A stretch of DNA of 64,000 nt from Paracoccus amoyensis (GTDB taxonomy: Bacteria; Pseudomonadota; Alphaproteobacteria; Rhodobacterales; Rhodobacteraceae), in NCBI RefSeq assembly GCF_014490725.1, contig NZ_JACOQL010000004.1:1-64000 (forward strand), read 5' to 3'. Positions 51,533-61,238 of this stretch are shown in pieces; position 1 is the first letter of the stretch, and every line of letters starts with the position of its first letter. Under the pieces are notes generated by a model that saw only the letters and a program-made list of their open reading frames with translations, was not told where the DNA came from and searched no databases. Position numbers and translations under genes: made by a program.

Positions 51533-51982
51533 TCAGCGGTGCAGATACCGTCCCAAGGCTTCCAGCATGCTTTCCCAGCCGGTGCGGTGGCCTTCGGTGT
51601 CGTCATTGCCGTCAAGATACAGGCCCTGTTCGATCAGCCGCAGGCGGCAGCCATTCGACCGCGTCTCGAAGCTGACGGCCACGGTTCCCGCAAAACTGAC
51701 GCAGTCGTCGCTGGCCAGCGAGGTCGAATAGACGATCTGCTTGCCGGGTTCGATGACCAGATAGCGATTTTCGTTCAGATACTGCTGGCCACCCTCTGGC
51801 CCAAAGCGGCAGAGGTCGGTCCGGCCGGCGGCGAAGTCGAAGCGTTCGAAGCTTATCGACCAGCCCTCGCCGGGATCACCCCAGATCAACTGGGCATCCT
51901 TGTCTGACCACGCGGCAAACACCGCCTCGACCGGCCGGCCAAAGTCTCTGGTCAGGTCGACCGTTCCCTTGATGACATTCAT
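51533..51982 (-). CDS. SRPBCC/START (AHSA1-type) domain protein
   Basis: 149 aa. TVDLTRDFGRPVEAVFAAWSD and the C-terminal GWESMLEALGRYL are the AHSA1 pattern. A small ligand-binding fold. A perfect ECF41-type promoter is 146 nt upstream, linking it to the sigma factor at 47073. Confidence 0.8.
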   Translation of the reverse strand: MNVIKGTVDLTRDFGRPVEAVFAAWSDKDAQLIWGDPGEGWSISFERFDFAAGRTDLCRFGPEGGQQYLNENRYLVIEPGKQIVYSTSLASDDCVSFAGTVAVSFETRSNGCRLRLIEQGLYLDGNDDTEGHRTGWESMLEALGRYLHR

Positions 51983-52127
51983 GTCGCTCTCCTTTCGCGT
52001 TGTGTTCCATCGAAGGATGTGCCGACTCGTGACCTGTTCGTAGAGTGAGACAGGACCAATTCGGGGCATTTGTGCCAGATCGGAATCCTTTGGCGCAGCC
52101 TTCTGTGATGCAGCCTTTTGTGATAGT

Positions 52128-52154
52128 GACGGTGCAACAGCGAAATTTGTGACA
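52128..52154 (-). promoter_or_regulatory. ECF41-type promoter of the SRPBCC gene
   Basis: Minus strand TGTCACA (complement of 52148-52154), 16-nt spacer, CGTC (complement of 52128-52131). Identical in both elements and spacing to the site at 48983-49009. Confidence 0.75.
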
Positions 52155-52250
52155 GGCCAGCGGTGTTCGGCCTTGCAAACCATGTCGGCTAACTGCGCTC
52201 TGGCAGAGGAAGGCTGGACCGTTTCAGGGCATTCGTGCCAAGGTCGGCGG

Positions 52251-53261
52251 ATGCTGAGACGCCCTACGCCGATCATCCCCCTGCGGGTTTCCATACTCAG
52301 TTTGCCGGAAAGCGGAACCATGGCGGCGTTCGGGTTGCATGAGGTGTTGGGCGACACGCAAAGAAACGATTCCGCGCTTTCCCGTCCGATCCATCCGGTC
52401 CTGTTGGCGAGCCAGCAAGGGCCTTTCCGTGCCAGCACCGGCCTGAACGTGACCCCCGAGAGGGGATTGGAGGAAGAATGCGCCGACGTGGTGATCGTCT
52501 GCGACATTCACTTGAACCGCGACGAGACGCCCGAAGGGCGCTGGCCGGAGGAGATCGCCTGGGTGCAGCGTCATCTCAACTCAGGGGCGCTGATCTGTTC
52601 GACCTGCAGCGGGTCGGTGCTGCTTGCCGAGGCGGGGCTTCTGGATGGCGCCGAGGCAGCATCGCATTGGAGCATGGCCGATCTGTTCCGGGATCGCTAT
52701 CCCGACGTGCGGTTTCGCCCCGAACGGATTCTTTGCGACAGCGGGCGGGGCGGTCAGTTGATCACCACCGGCGGCGCATCGGCATGGCAGGATCTGGCCC
52801 TTTATCTGATCGCCCGCTTCTGTGGCGCGGAAGAGGCCGCCCGCGTGGCACGGCTGTTTCTGCTGGGGGATCGCGGTTACGGGCAATTGCCCTTCGCCTC
52901 GATGGCGCGACCGCGTCAGCACAGCGACGCCGTCATATCGAAGATCCAGGGCTGGCTTGTCGACAATTATGCGACACCGAATCCGGTATCCGCGATGATC
53001 GAGCGGTCGGGGCTGCCTGCACGCAGCTTCAAGCGTCGCTTCTCGGCGGTCACGGGCTACACACCGCTGGAATATGTGCAGGCGCTGAGGGTCGAGGAAG
53101 CAAAGCAGATGCTGGAAACGGAAGACACGGCCATCGAAGATATCTCGATTACGGTCGGTTACGAGGATCCGACCTTTTTCCGCAGATTGTTCAAGCGTCG
53201 CGTGGGCGTTACGCCGGCCCAGTATCGCCAGCGGAATCGCGTCGGTGGCGTGCTCATCTAG
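52251..53261 (+). CDS. GlxA-family AraC-type regulator
   Basis: 336 aa from ATG 52251. N-terminal DJ-1/PfpI-like domain (residues about 10-200; ICSTCSGSVLLAEAGLLDG holds the Cys elbow). C-terminal double HTH (ARSFKRRFSAVTGYTPLEYV, DISITVGYEDPTFFRRLFKR). Divergent from the SRPBCC gene, which it may also regulate. Effector unknown. Confidence 0.85.
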   Translation: MLRRPTPIIPLRVSILSLPESGTMAAFGLHEVLGDTQRNDSALSRPIHPVLLASQQGPFRASTGLNVTPERGLEEECADVVIVCDIHLNRDETPEGRWPEEIAWVQRHLNSGALICSTCSGSVLLAEAGLLDGAEAASHWSMADLFRDRYPDVRFRPERILCDSGRGGQLITTGGASAWQDLALYLIARFCGAEEAARVARLFLLGDRGYGQLPFASMARPRQHSDAVISKIQGWLVDNYATPNPVSAMIERSGLPARSFKRRFSAVTGYTPLEYVQALRVEEAKQMLETEDTAIEDISITVGYEDPTFFRRLFKRRVGVTPAQYRQRNRVGGVLI

Positions 53262-53423
53262 GGGGTGAGTCGCGTTGTCATGCGCGGGAACAGACGCCCT
53301 TATCCCATGGCGATATCCCCCAAAATGATCGCCACGAAGGAATGAAGCGCCCGTTTATCCTGCCCGAGGATAAAACCGAGGGGCTATCCATGCAGTTCAA
53401 GGACTAAACATGGAAACGAAAGC

Positions 53424-53786
53424 ATGGAACTCGAAGGAAAAAGCATCATCATCACCGGGGCCAGCAGTGGCATTGGCGCGGCCGCAGCATCCCTGTTTTC
53501 GCACGAGGGCGCACAACTTGTGCTGGGTGCCCGCCGGTCAGAGAAACTGGCCGAAATCACCGACGCAATCAATCAGGGAGGTGGGCGGGCTGCCTTTCTT
53601 GCCGGTGACGTCAGGGACCCGGCCTATGCGCAAGATCTGGTTGAGCTTGCCGTGGAAAGTTTTGGTGGCCTCGACGGTGCGTTTAACAATGCCGGATCAG
53701 TCGGCGACATGATCGCAGTCGACGAGATGGATCCCGAAAACTGGCATGATGTCATCGCAACCAACCTGACCAGTCCGCTGGCGATT
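53424..53786 (+). pseudogene. SDR oxidoreductase, N-terminal fragment
   Basis: About 120 codons: GKSIIITGASSGIGAAAASLF, NNAGSVGD and NWHDVIATNLTS. The catalytic Tyr-Lys half is lost where a methyltransferase fragment on the opposite strand begins (about 53786). Confidence 0.8.
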
Positions 53787-54115
53787 TCGGGGAACCCGAG
53801 GCGGAGATGACGGGCGACATTTTCGAGGAAGACGAAGGGCGGTTCGATCTCGCTGATGATCCGGGCGACATGGGGCCAGAGGTGGCGCGGGTCGTCGGAC
53901 CCCGGCGTTTGCCCGCCACGCTGAACGGTTGGCACGGATAGCCTGCAGAGACGATATCCACCGTGCCGCGCCAAGGCTTGCGGTCGAAACTGGCAATGTC
54001 GTCCCAGACAGCAGCCTGATACAGGGCCGCGTCCGCCATCCGCGCCACGAGAGTGGCCGCAGCGTAGGTTTTCCGCTCGACATGGCCCCCAGTGCGATAT
54101 CCGGGCAGGGCAAGG
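53786..54115 (-). pseudogene. C5-cytosine DNA methyltransferase, internal fragment
   Basis: Motif IV VSAGYPCQPFSVAGKRRG with the catalytic Cys, then, after a frame change near 53905, HLWPHVARIISEIEPPFVFL and ENV (motif VI). Probably phage or mobile-element origin. Both ends are missing. Confidence 0.75.
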
Positions 54116-54117
54116 GT

Positions 54118-54840
54118 GAGGCCGAGATCGCTCCGTCGACACGGTTCTACCGATACCGCAAGCTGCATGACGATTTGGTTGCACAGGGCGACAGCATCTG
54201 TCCGAACCGGATCGCCAGATTGGCTCAGCTTGCGGGGATCAGAGCGCAGATCGGCGACAGGCGCCGCCCCGGCAGGCATCACGGCAAGCCATCGGTTGTG
54301 GTCGGCAACTCCCGCGACCGGAAGTTCGATGTCGAGGCTCCGGACAAGGTCGGGGTGACCGATATCAGCTACATCCGGACGCAAGAGGGGTTCGTTCACC
54401 TTGCGGTGGTCATCGACGCTTACTCCCGGCGCGTGATCGGCTGGTCCATGCAAAGCCGTCAGACAACGGATGTCGTTCTGCAGGCTTTGCTGATGGCCGT
54501 CTGGCGGCGCAAGCCGAAGAACAAGGTGTTGGTCCACTCAGATCGGGGCGGCCAGTTCACCAGCATGGACTGGGCGGTATTTCTGCGCGCCCACAATCTT
54601 GAGCATTCGATGAGCCGACGTGGCAACTGTCATGACAGTGCAGTCGCCGAGAGCTTTTTCAACCTGCTCAAGCGCGAACGGATCAGGCGCAGAACCTATC
54701 GGACCCGCGAAGAGGCAAGGCAGGACGTGTTCGATTACATCGAGATGTTCTAAAATCCGAAGCGAAAGTATGCGAGGAACGGGATGCTGTCGCCTGCCGA
54801 GTTTGAACGACAGCAGATGATGAGACGGGAAGGCGTCTAA
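54118..54840 (+). pseudogene. IS3-family transposase OrfB, 5'-truncated with a nonsense codon
   Basis: DDE core present: VTDISYIRTQEGFVHLAVVI (first D), VHSDRGGQF (second D), AVAESFFNLLKRE (E). A TAA at 54751-54753 replaces the expected TAC in the conserved YIEMFYNPKRKH tail; the rest (NPKRKYARNGMLSPAEFERQ) continues in frame. The start of the gene and OrfA are missing. Confidence 0.75.
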
Positions 54841-55261
54841 GGAACTCGGTGCCATTACCTGTATTGCCCCAGCAGGCGGCTGGCCGTGCGACGTTTCAGC
54901 GCTTTCCGCGAGGAGATGCGGCGTAAAGGCTGAGCGAAGCATGAAATGGCCAGCGCATTTGCGACACCGGGCGCCCGTATCGCGGATTTTCAATGGCACC
55001 GGATACCGGCAGCCTTCCCCCATGCGTCGTCTGATTGCCTCTGGCAGGCGGTTCAGTATTCTTGCAAAGGCCGTTTATAGCGCACCCAAAAAAGTGTATC
55101 GCCAAGCAAATGGGATGCCCCGATTTCGTCACATTGACCCAATTTATTGCGCGTCGGTTGATTTCGGTGCGGCGCAGGAATCCGATTTGTGATTACTGTT
55201 GAACGGGATTGTTTGGATGCGTGAAGAACGCAGGAAATTATAGAGTATCAAAGGCCACACC
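54841..55261. other. Intergenic region without a supported gene
   Basis: About 420 bp between IS3 debris and the DUF983 gene. Short frames lack recognisable features. The last 60 bp are AT-richer and probably hold the DUF983 promoter. Confidence 0.4.
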
Positions 55262-55627
55262 ATGTCAGACATACGCGATAGCAAGACATCCATTCGTCGC
55301 GGAACATTTAATCGCTGCCCGAATTGTGGCGAAGGCCGTCTTTTCGATGGCTATCTGAAGATCGTGGATCGCTGTGACAATTGCGGCGCGCCGCTGGGCA
55401 ACTATCCCGCCGCTGATGGCCCGGCCTTTTTCACGATGACGATCGTGATGCTGCTCTTGATTCCGTTGATCGGCTTCGGATGGGTCTTGTTCAAGCCCGA
55501 GCCGGTGACATTTCTCATCGTCCTGTCGATCCTGATAACGATCATCACCCTTGTATTGTTGCGCTTCGTAAAAGGGGCATTCGTCGGCTATCTGTGGGCC
55601 AAGGATGAAATCGACCGCGGCTCGTGA
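55262..55627 (+). CDS. DUF983 family membrane protein
   Basis: 121 aa. Two CxxC pairs (CPNCGEG, CDNCGAPLG) likely bind zinc, followed by PAADGPAFFTM and two membrane helices. Standard DUF983 pattern; function unknown, often beside cytochrome oxidase genes in other genomes. Confidence 0.85.
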   Translation: MSDIRDSKTSIRRGTFNRCPNCGEGRLFDGYLKIVDRCDNCGAPLGNYPAADGPAFFTMTIVMLLLIPLIGFGWVLFKPEPVTFLIVLSILITIITLVLLRFVKGAFVGYLWAKDEIDRGS

Positions 55628-55648
55628 TCGGTCGGACGCTTCGGCGGG

Positions 55649-56359
55649 TCAGGTCCACCCTACCTCGGCAAGAAAAATATACCCCGCACCATAGATCGTC
55701 TTGATCAGTTGCGGGTTTTTCGGATCCTCGCCCAGCTTGCTGCGCAGCCGCGAAATGCGGACATCCATCGCACGGTCAAAGCTTTCGCCGCCTGCACCGC
55801 CCAGCGTTTCCAGCATCTGCCCACGAGAGATCAGCCGGCGCGGATTGTCCAGAAACATCCGCAGGACTTCGGCTTCGGCATGGCTGATAGGGGTATCGGT
55901 GCCGGTCGGACTGGTCAGCAGGTAGCGGTCGAAATCCGCGCTCCACCCTGCAAAGCGGGCCTGACTGCGCTGGCCGGGACGCGTCGGCGATGCCGGGCGA
56001 CGCAGACGGGCACGCAAACGGGCCAGCAGCTCCGCAGGCTCGAACGGTTTGATGATGTAATCATCGGCGCCCAGCTCCAGCCCGGTCACACGATCCTGCA
56101 CCTGCGCACGCCCTGACACGATGATGATGGCCGCGCCGGATTCGGTTGCCAGCCGGTGAACCAGCGCCAGCCCGTCGCGGTCAGGCAGGCCCAGATCGAC
56201 AAGGCAGGCGTCGGGGGTGATGTGGCGCAGGGCGGCCTCGAATTCGGTGGCGCGGGAAAAACCCATGGTGCGAAAGCCCGCGCCTTCCAGCACGTCGATC
56301 ATGATGCGGCGGATGTCGGGCTCATCCTCGAGGATGGCAATCAGTGGCGCGTCAGTCAT
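55649..56359 (-). CDS. OmpR-family response regulator
   Basis: 236 aa. Receiver domain with acidic pair EDEP, phospho-Asp in CLVDLGLPDRDG and Lys in YIIKPFEP. Winged-helix output SFDRAMDVRISRLRSKLGED. Overlaps the kinase by 8 nt, so the pair is a two-component system. Confidence 0.85.
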   Translation of the reverse strand: MTDAPLIAILEDEPDIRRIMIDVLEGAGFRTMGFSRATEFEAALRHITPDACLVDLGLPDRDGLALVHRLATESGAAIIIVSGRAQVQDRVTGLELGADDYIIKPFEPAELLARLRARLRRPASPTRPGQRSQARFAGWSADFDRYLLTSPTGTDTPISHAEAEVLRMFLDNPRRLISRGQMLETLGGAGGESFDRAMDVRISRLRSKLGEDPKNPQLIKTIYGAGYIFLAEVGWT

Positions 56360-58229
56360 GGATCACTCGGTTCATCATTTCCGCCAATGAGGCGGCGTCG
56401 AAAGGTTTGCCAAGCACGGGGCAGGGCGCTGCAGCACGCAAAGGATCGCCGATGGGCAACGCAGTCATCAAAAGAAGGGGCGGCCCGGATGGGGTTGCCA
56501 GATCAGAGCCAAGGCCATCGCCCAGTTGCATGTCGGACAGGATCAGCGACAGGTCGGGCAGATCGGCCAGCAGCGTCGCTTCGGAAAAAGAACCGGCCTC
56601 GATCACGGAATGGCCCATGGCGGTCAGCATCTGGCGCAGCATTTCACGCAGGTCGTCGTCATCTTCGACCAGCAGCACCATTTGCGGATGAACGGGATGC
56701 AATGGCAGGCGCAGGCGAACCCGCGCGCCTTGGCCATCGGGGCGATTGGTGATCCGCAAGGTGCCGCCCGCCAGTTTGGCCTGATCAAAGACCATCGCCA
56801 GACCAAGGCCAGAACCCTGACCCTGCTTGGTCGAAAAGAACGGCTCGGTCGCGCGGGACAGGGCTTCGGGGGTGAAACCGGGACCGTTATCGGTCACGTC
56901 GATTTCCAGCCAAGGGGCGGCGGCGCGGGCGGTCAGGGTGACGGTGCCGCCCGCCGTTCCCATGGCGTCGCGGGCGTTCAGGATCAGGTTCAGCAACGCA
57001 TCCTGCAATTGGCCAGGGTCCAGCATCAGGGGATCATCCGGCAGGTCGGTCTGCAATTCCAGCCGCAGCTTGTCGCCCAGCGTGGGTCGCGCCATGTTGC
57101 ACAGATCCTGCAACAGCGGCTGAACCGAGACCGGCTCTTTGGTCGTGCCGCGCGGCGCGGCGATCTGGCCTATACGTTCCAGCAGCTGGACGCCGCGGCG
57201 GGTGGCGGCGAGGGTGGCCTGAACATCGCCTAGCGCATCCGGGGGCAGATCCGCGCGGGACAGGCGGTCCTGCAGGCCCAGAATGACGGTCAGCAGGTTG
57301 CCGAAATCATGGGCCAGACCGGATGTGATCTTGGCCGCAAGTTCACGGCGGGACGCATGGGTCAGCGCCTCGCGCACCTCGACCTCGGCGGTGACATCGG
57401 TGGACAGGACATAGACGCCGTTCCCGGCCCGATCCGGCGTCAGCGCGATGCGGATACGGCGGCCGGTTTCGTGATGGGTGATTTCAAACACCTGATGGCG
57501 GCCGGCAAGGGCCAGATCAAAGCGTCCGCGAATGGCGGCAAAGTTGACGGTGCCAAGGGCCTGTTCAACCGTCAACCCGACGATATCCGGACGGGTGCCC
57601 GGATAGACCTGCGGAAGCTGGCGGTTGGAAAACAGATAGCGATAATCCCGGTCCACATGGGCAATATGGGCGGGAACCATTTCGGTCACCTGCCGTGTGC
57701 GGGCTTGGGTTTCGGTGACGATCCGTTTGGTTTCCTGAAGCGCTGTGATGGTCGCAGCCAGTTCGCGATTGGCGGCGGCAAGCTGTTCGGCATGGTCCAG
57801 AACCTGCCCTGACAATTCCTCGGACCGGCCGCGCAACAGCGCCTCTTGCCGCTTGATCTCGGTAATGTCGGTATAGACCGTGACCCAGCCCCCCTGCGAC
57901 AGGGGCGCACCCTCGACCGCGATCCAGCTGCCGTCCTGACGCTCGCGTTCCATGTAATGGGGCTGAAAGGTGCGGGCCTGTTCAACGCGCAGACGCACGG
58001 CTTCGTCGGGGTCATCCTGCGGGCCATATTCGCCGCGCAGGACCAAAAAGCGAATCGTGTCCTCGAAAAAGCTGCCGGGGCGGATCAGGTTGTCGGGCAG
58101 GTCGAACATCGCCTGATATTGGCGATTCGCGACCGCAAGACGCAGATCGGCATCAAAAATCGACAGCGCCTGACCAATCAGGTTCAACCCCGACTGCATC
58201 AGTTCGGCCCGTGAATTACCAGCAATCAT
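56352..58229 (-). CDS. PAS-containing hybrid sensor histidine kinase
   Basis: 625 aa, no membrane helix, so cytoplasmic. PAS domains at about 15-130 and 200-310, coiled coil between, phospho-His in SGLAHDFGNLL, ATPase motifs (LNLILNARDAM, DNGPGF, GSGLGLAM). A C-terminal receiver with Asp in LILSDMQLGDG follows. PAS sensing with a bound cofactor or redox is possible. Start at 58229 is the first ATG before the PAS domain. Divergent from the acyl-CoA synthetase operon, which it may control. Confidence 0.85.
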   Translation of the reverse strand: MIAGNSRAELMQSGLNLIGQALSIFDADLRLAVANRQYQAMFDLPDNLIRPGSFFEDTIRFLVLRGEYGPQDDPDEAVRLRVEQARTFQPHYMERERQDGSWIAVEGAPLSQGGWVTVYTDITEIKRQEALLRGRSEELSGQVLDHAEQLAAANRELAATITALQETKRIVTETQARTRQVTEMVPAHIAHVDRDYRYLFSNRQLPQVYPGTRPDIVGLTVEQALGTVNFAAIRGRFDLALAGRHQVFEITHHETGRRIRIALTPDRAGNGVYVLSTDVTAEVEVREALTHASRRELAAKITSGLAHDFGNLLTVILGLQDRLSRADLPPDALGDVQATLAATRRGVQLLERIGQIAAPRGTTKEPVSVQPLLQDLCNMARPTLGDKLRLELQTDLPDDPLMLDPGQLQDALLNLILNARDAMGTAGGTVTLTARAAAPWLEIDVTDNGPGFTPEALSRATEPFFSTKQGQGSGLGLAMVFDQAKLAGGTLRITNRPDGQGARVRLRLPLHPVHPQMVLLVEDDDDLREMLRQMLTAMGHSVIEAGSFSEATLLADLPDLSLILSDMQLGDGLGSDLATPSGPPLLLMTALPIGDPLRAAAPCPVLGKPFDAASLAEMMNRVIHD

Positions 58230-58413
58230 GGCTCCCCCTAACAGGTGATTAGCAGCCGGAATGCGTTTCGGGAAGCGTGTAACAATTTGTAAGATTCGCG
58301 ACAAACTTGGGTAAGAGTCGCGGGCAAATCTGCACAGGTCAGGGAACGGGGCAGGAGAGCCCGGGACTGGCACGAACGGCCTTGCCGCCAATTGGCCGGG
58401 ATTGGGAGGAGAC

Positions 58414-60393
58414 ATGGCGAACGTTGCTGTGCCTGCGCAAGCGGGCCTGCATTCCATACCTGCGCTTCTGGCGCGGAACGCGGATCGGCTGGGCAATCGT
58501 CCGGCCTATCGCGAGAAGGAATTCGGAATCTGGCAAAGCTGGACCTGGGCACAAGCCGCGGATGAAGTTCGCGCCCTGGCCCTTGGGATGCTGAACCTTG
58601 GGTTGGCGCCGGGCGATCACGTCGCCATCATCGGGCGGAACCGGCCCATGCATTACTGGTCGATGATCGCCGCGCAGATGTGCGGCGCGGTGCCGGTGCC
58701 GCTGTATCAGGACGCCGTCGCGGAAGAGATGGCCTATGTGCTGGGCAATTGCGGCGCGCGCTTCGTCATCTGCGGCGATCAGGAACAGGTCGACAAGGTT
58801 CTGGAAATTCAGGGCGATGTCAAAACGGTCCAGCAGATCATCTATACCGACAAGCGCGGTATGCGGAAATATGACCATACTCACATGAACGCGCTGTCGG
58901 ACGTGCAGGCCGAAGGACGGGCCGCCGAAACCCGGCTTGCGGCCGAGTTGGACAGCCGCATCAAGGCGCTGGATTACGACAGCACCTGCGTGATGCTGTA
59001 TACGTCGGGAACCACGGGCAAGCCCAAGGGCGTGGTTCTGTCCAACCGCAATATCATCGAGACTTCCAGGAATACCTCACAGTTCGACAAGCTGACGGAT
59101 CGGGATGAGGTTCTGGCCTATCTGCCGATGGCATGGGTTGGCGATTTCATCTTTTCGGTCGGTCAGGCGACCTGGACGGGCTTTACCGTGAACTGTCCTG
59201 AAAGCGCGGCCACGATGATGACCGATCTGCGCGAAATCGGTCCGACTTATTTCTTTGCCCCGCCGCGCGTTTTTGAAGGCCAGCTGACCAATGTGATGAT
59301 CCGCATGGAGGATGCGGGCCGGTTCAAGCAATGGTTGTTCCGGCACTTCATGGCGGTGGCAAACCGGGTTGGTCCGGCGTTGCTGGATAACAAGCCTGTC
59401 GGGATGATGGACCGGCTGTCCTATAATCTGGGCAAGCTGCTGATCTATGGGCCGCTGAAAAACACGTTGGGCTACTCGCGCATTCGCGTTGGCTATACGG
59501 CGGGCGAGGCGATTGGTCCGGAAATCTTTGATTTCTATCGCAGCTTGGGCATCAACCTGAAGCAGCTCTATGGCCAGACCGAGGCGTCGGTGTTCATCAC
59601 CCAGCAACCTGACGGTCAGGTGCGTTCCGATACGGTGGGCGTGCCCTCACCGGGGGTCGAGCTGCGCATCGCCGAGAATGGCGAAGTATTTTACCGCAGC
59701 CCCGGCACTTTTGTCGAATATTTCAACAACCCCGAAAGCACAGCCTCAACCAAGGATGCAGAGGGCTGGGTGGCAACGGGTGACGCAGGTTTCTTTGAAC
59801 CGGATACAGGGCATCTGCGCATCATCGACCGGGCCAAGGATGTCGGCCGGATGGCCGATGGCAGCATGTTCGCGCCCAAATATGTCGAGAACAAGCTGAA
59901 ATTCTATCCCAACATCCTCGAGGCGGTCGTGCTGGGCAATGGGCGCGACTATTGCACGGCGATGATCAATATCGACCTCAACGCTGTCGGCAACTGGGCC
60001 GAGCGCAACAACATCGCCTATGCCAGCTATCAGGAACTGGCCGGACATCCGCAGGTTTATGCGACGATCCGCCAGCATGTCGATGCGGTCAATAAATCCG
60101 TCGCCGAAGATCCCATGCTGTCGGGCTGCCAGATCCACCGCTTTCTTGTCCTGCACAAGGAGCTGGACCCTGATGACGGCGAAATGACCCGCACCCGCAA
60201 GGTTCGTCGTGCGGTCATCAATGACAAATTCGCTGATCTGGTTGCCGCGCTCTATGACGGGTCGGACAGCGTCTATACCGAAACCGAAGTCACTTACGAG
60301 GATGGTCGCAAAGGCAAGATCAAGGCGACCCTGAAGATCGAGGATGTGCCGGTCTTTGGCGCGGCTTCGCAGCAGAAGGTGGCGGCGGAATGA
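58414..60393 (+). CDS. Long-chain-type acyl-CoA synthetase (AMP-binding)
   Basis: 659 aa. P-loop YTSGTTGKPKG, then YGQTEASVFI, GDAGFFEPDTGHLRIIDRAKD and TRTRKVRR near the end. Activates a carboxylate with CoA. GGGAGGAG lies upstream of ATG 58414. It overlaps the ABC transporter ATPase by 4 nt, so its substrate is probably what the transporter brings in: a carboxylic acid, not an amino acid. Confidence 0.85.
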   Translation: MANVAVPAQAGLHSIPALLARNADRLGNRPAYREKEFGIWQSWTWAQAADEVRALALGMLNLGLAPGDHVAIIGRNRPMHYWSMIAAQMCGAVPVPLYQDAVAEEMAYVLGNCGARFVICGDQEQVDKVLEIQGDVKTVQQIIYTDKRGMRKYDHTHMNALSDVQAEGRAAETRLAAELDSRIKALDYDSTCVMLYTSGTTGKPKGVVLSNRNIIETSRNTSQFDKLTDRDEVLAYLPMAWVGDFIFSVGQATWTGFTVNCPESAATMMTDLREIGPTYFFAPPRVFEGQLTNVMIRMEDAGRFKQWLFRHFMAVANRVGPALLDNKPVGMMDRLSYNLGKLLIYGPLKNTLGYSRIRVGYTAGEAIGPEIFDFYRSLGINLKQLYGQTEASVFITQQPDGQVRSDTVGVPSPGVELRIAENGEVFYRSPGTFVEYFNNPESTASTKDAEGWVATGDAGFFEPDTGHLRIIDRAKDVGRMADGSMFAPKYVENKLKFYPNILEAVVLGNGRDYCTAMINIDLNAVGNWAERNNIAYASYQELAGHPQVYATIRQHVDAVNKSVAEDPMLSGCQIHRFLVLHKELDPDDGEMTRTRKVRRAVINDKFADLVAALYDGSDSVYTETEVTYEDGRKGKIKATLKIEDVPVFGAASQQKVAAE

Positions 60394-61214
60394 CACAGGT
60401 TCAGGCAAACGAAGGTTACATCACCGCCGATGGCCGCCAGATTGGCGGCGTGGTGATGGATCTGCGCGACATCACGCTGCGCTTTGGTGGGGTCGAGGCG
60501 ATCAAGAAGATCAGCTTCGACATTCGCCAGGGCGAAATCCGCGCCATCATTGGTCCGAACGGCGCTGGAAAATCCAGCATGCTGAACGTCATTTCAGGCT
60601 TTTACGTCCCGCAAGAGGGCGAGGTCTGGTTCAAGGGCGAAAAGCGCGGGCCAATGAAACCCTACGAGGTTGCGCGTCTGGGCATCGCGCGCACCTTTCA
60701 GAACATTGCGTTGTTCGACGGCATGACCGTGCTGGACAACATCATGACCGGCCGCCTGAACAAGATGACGTCAGGCTTTTTCAGTCAGGCGATCTGGTGG
60801 GGCAGGGCCGAGCGTGAGGAGATCGCCAACCGCGAGCAGGTCGAGAAGATCATCGACTTTCTGGAAATCCAGAACATCCGCAAAACCCCTGTCGGGCGGC
60901 TGCCCTATGGCCTGAAAAAGCGGGTTGAACTGGCCCGTGCGCTGGCCGCCGAGCCGCAGATCCTGCTGCTGGATGAGCCGATGGCGGGCATGAATGTCGA
61001 AGAAAAAGAGGACATGTCGCGCTTTATTCTGGACGTGAATGACGAATTCGGCACCACGATCGCCCTGATCGAACACGATATGGGCGTGGTCATGGACCTG
61101 TCCGACAGGGTTGTGGTGATGGATTACGGTCGCAAGATCGGCGATGGCACCCCCGATGAGGTGCGCAACAATCAGGAAGTGATCGACGCATATCTGGGGG
61201 TGGCCCATGACTAA
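60390..61214 (+). CDS. livG: ABC transporter ATPase, LivG type
   Basis: 274 aa. Walker A GPNGAGKSS, LivG-typical LGIARTFQNIALFDGMTVLD, signature LPYGLKKRVELARALA, Walker B LLLDEPMAGM and H-loop EHDMG. Powers uptake with the two permeases that follow. Confidence 0.9.
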   Translation: MTQVQANEGYITADGRQIGGVVMDLRDITLRFGGVEAIKKISFDIRQGEIRAIIGPNGAGKSSMLNVISGFYVPQEGEVWFKGEKRGPMKPYEVARLGIARTFQNIALFDGMTVLDNIMTGRLNKMTSGFFSQAIWWGRAEREEIANREQVEKIIDFLEIQNIRKTPVGRLPYGLKKRVELARALAAEPQILLLDEPMAGMNVEEKEDMSRFILDVNDEFGTTIALIEHDMGVVMDLSDRVVVMDYGRKIGDGTPDEVRNNQEVIDAYLGVAHD

Positions 61215-61238
61215 TGCCAATCACGAGGGGGGCGTCTG

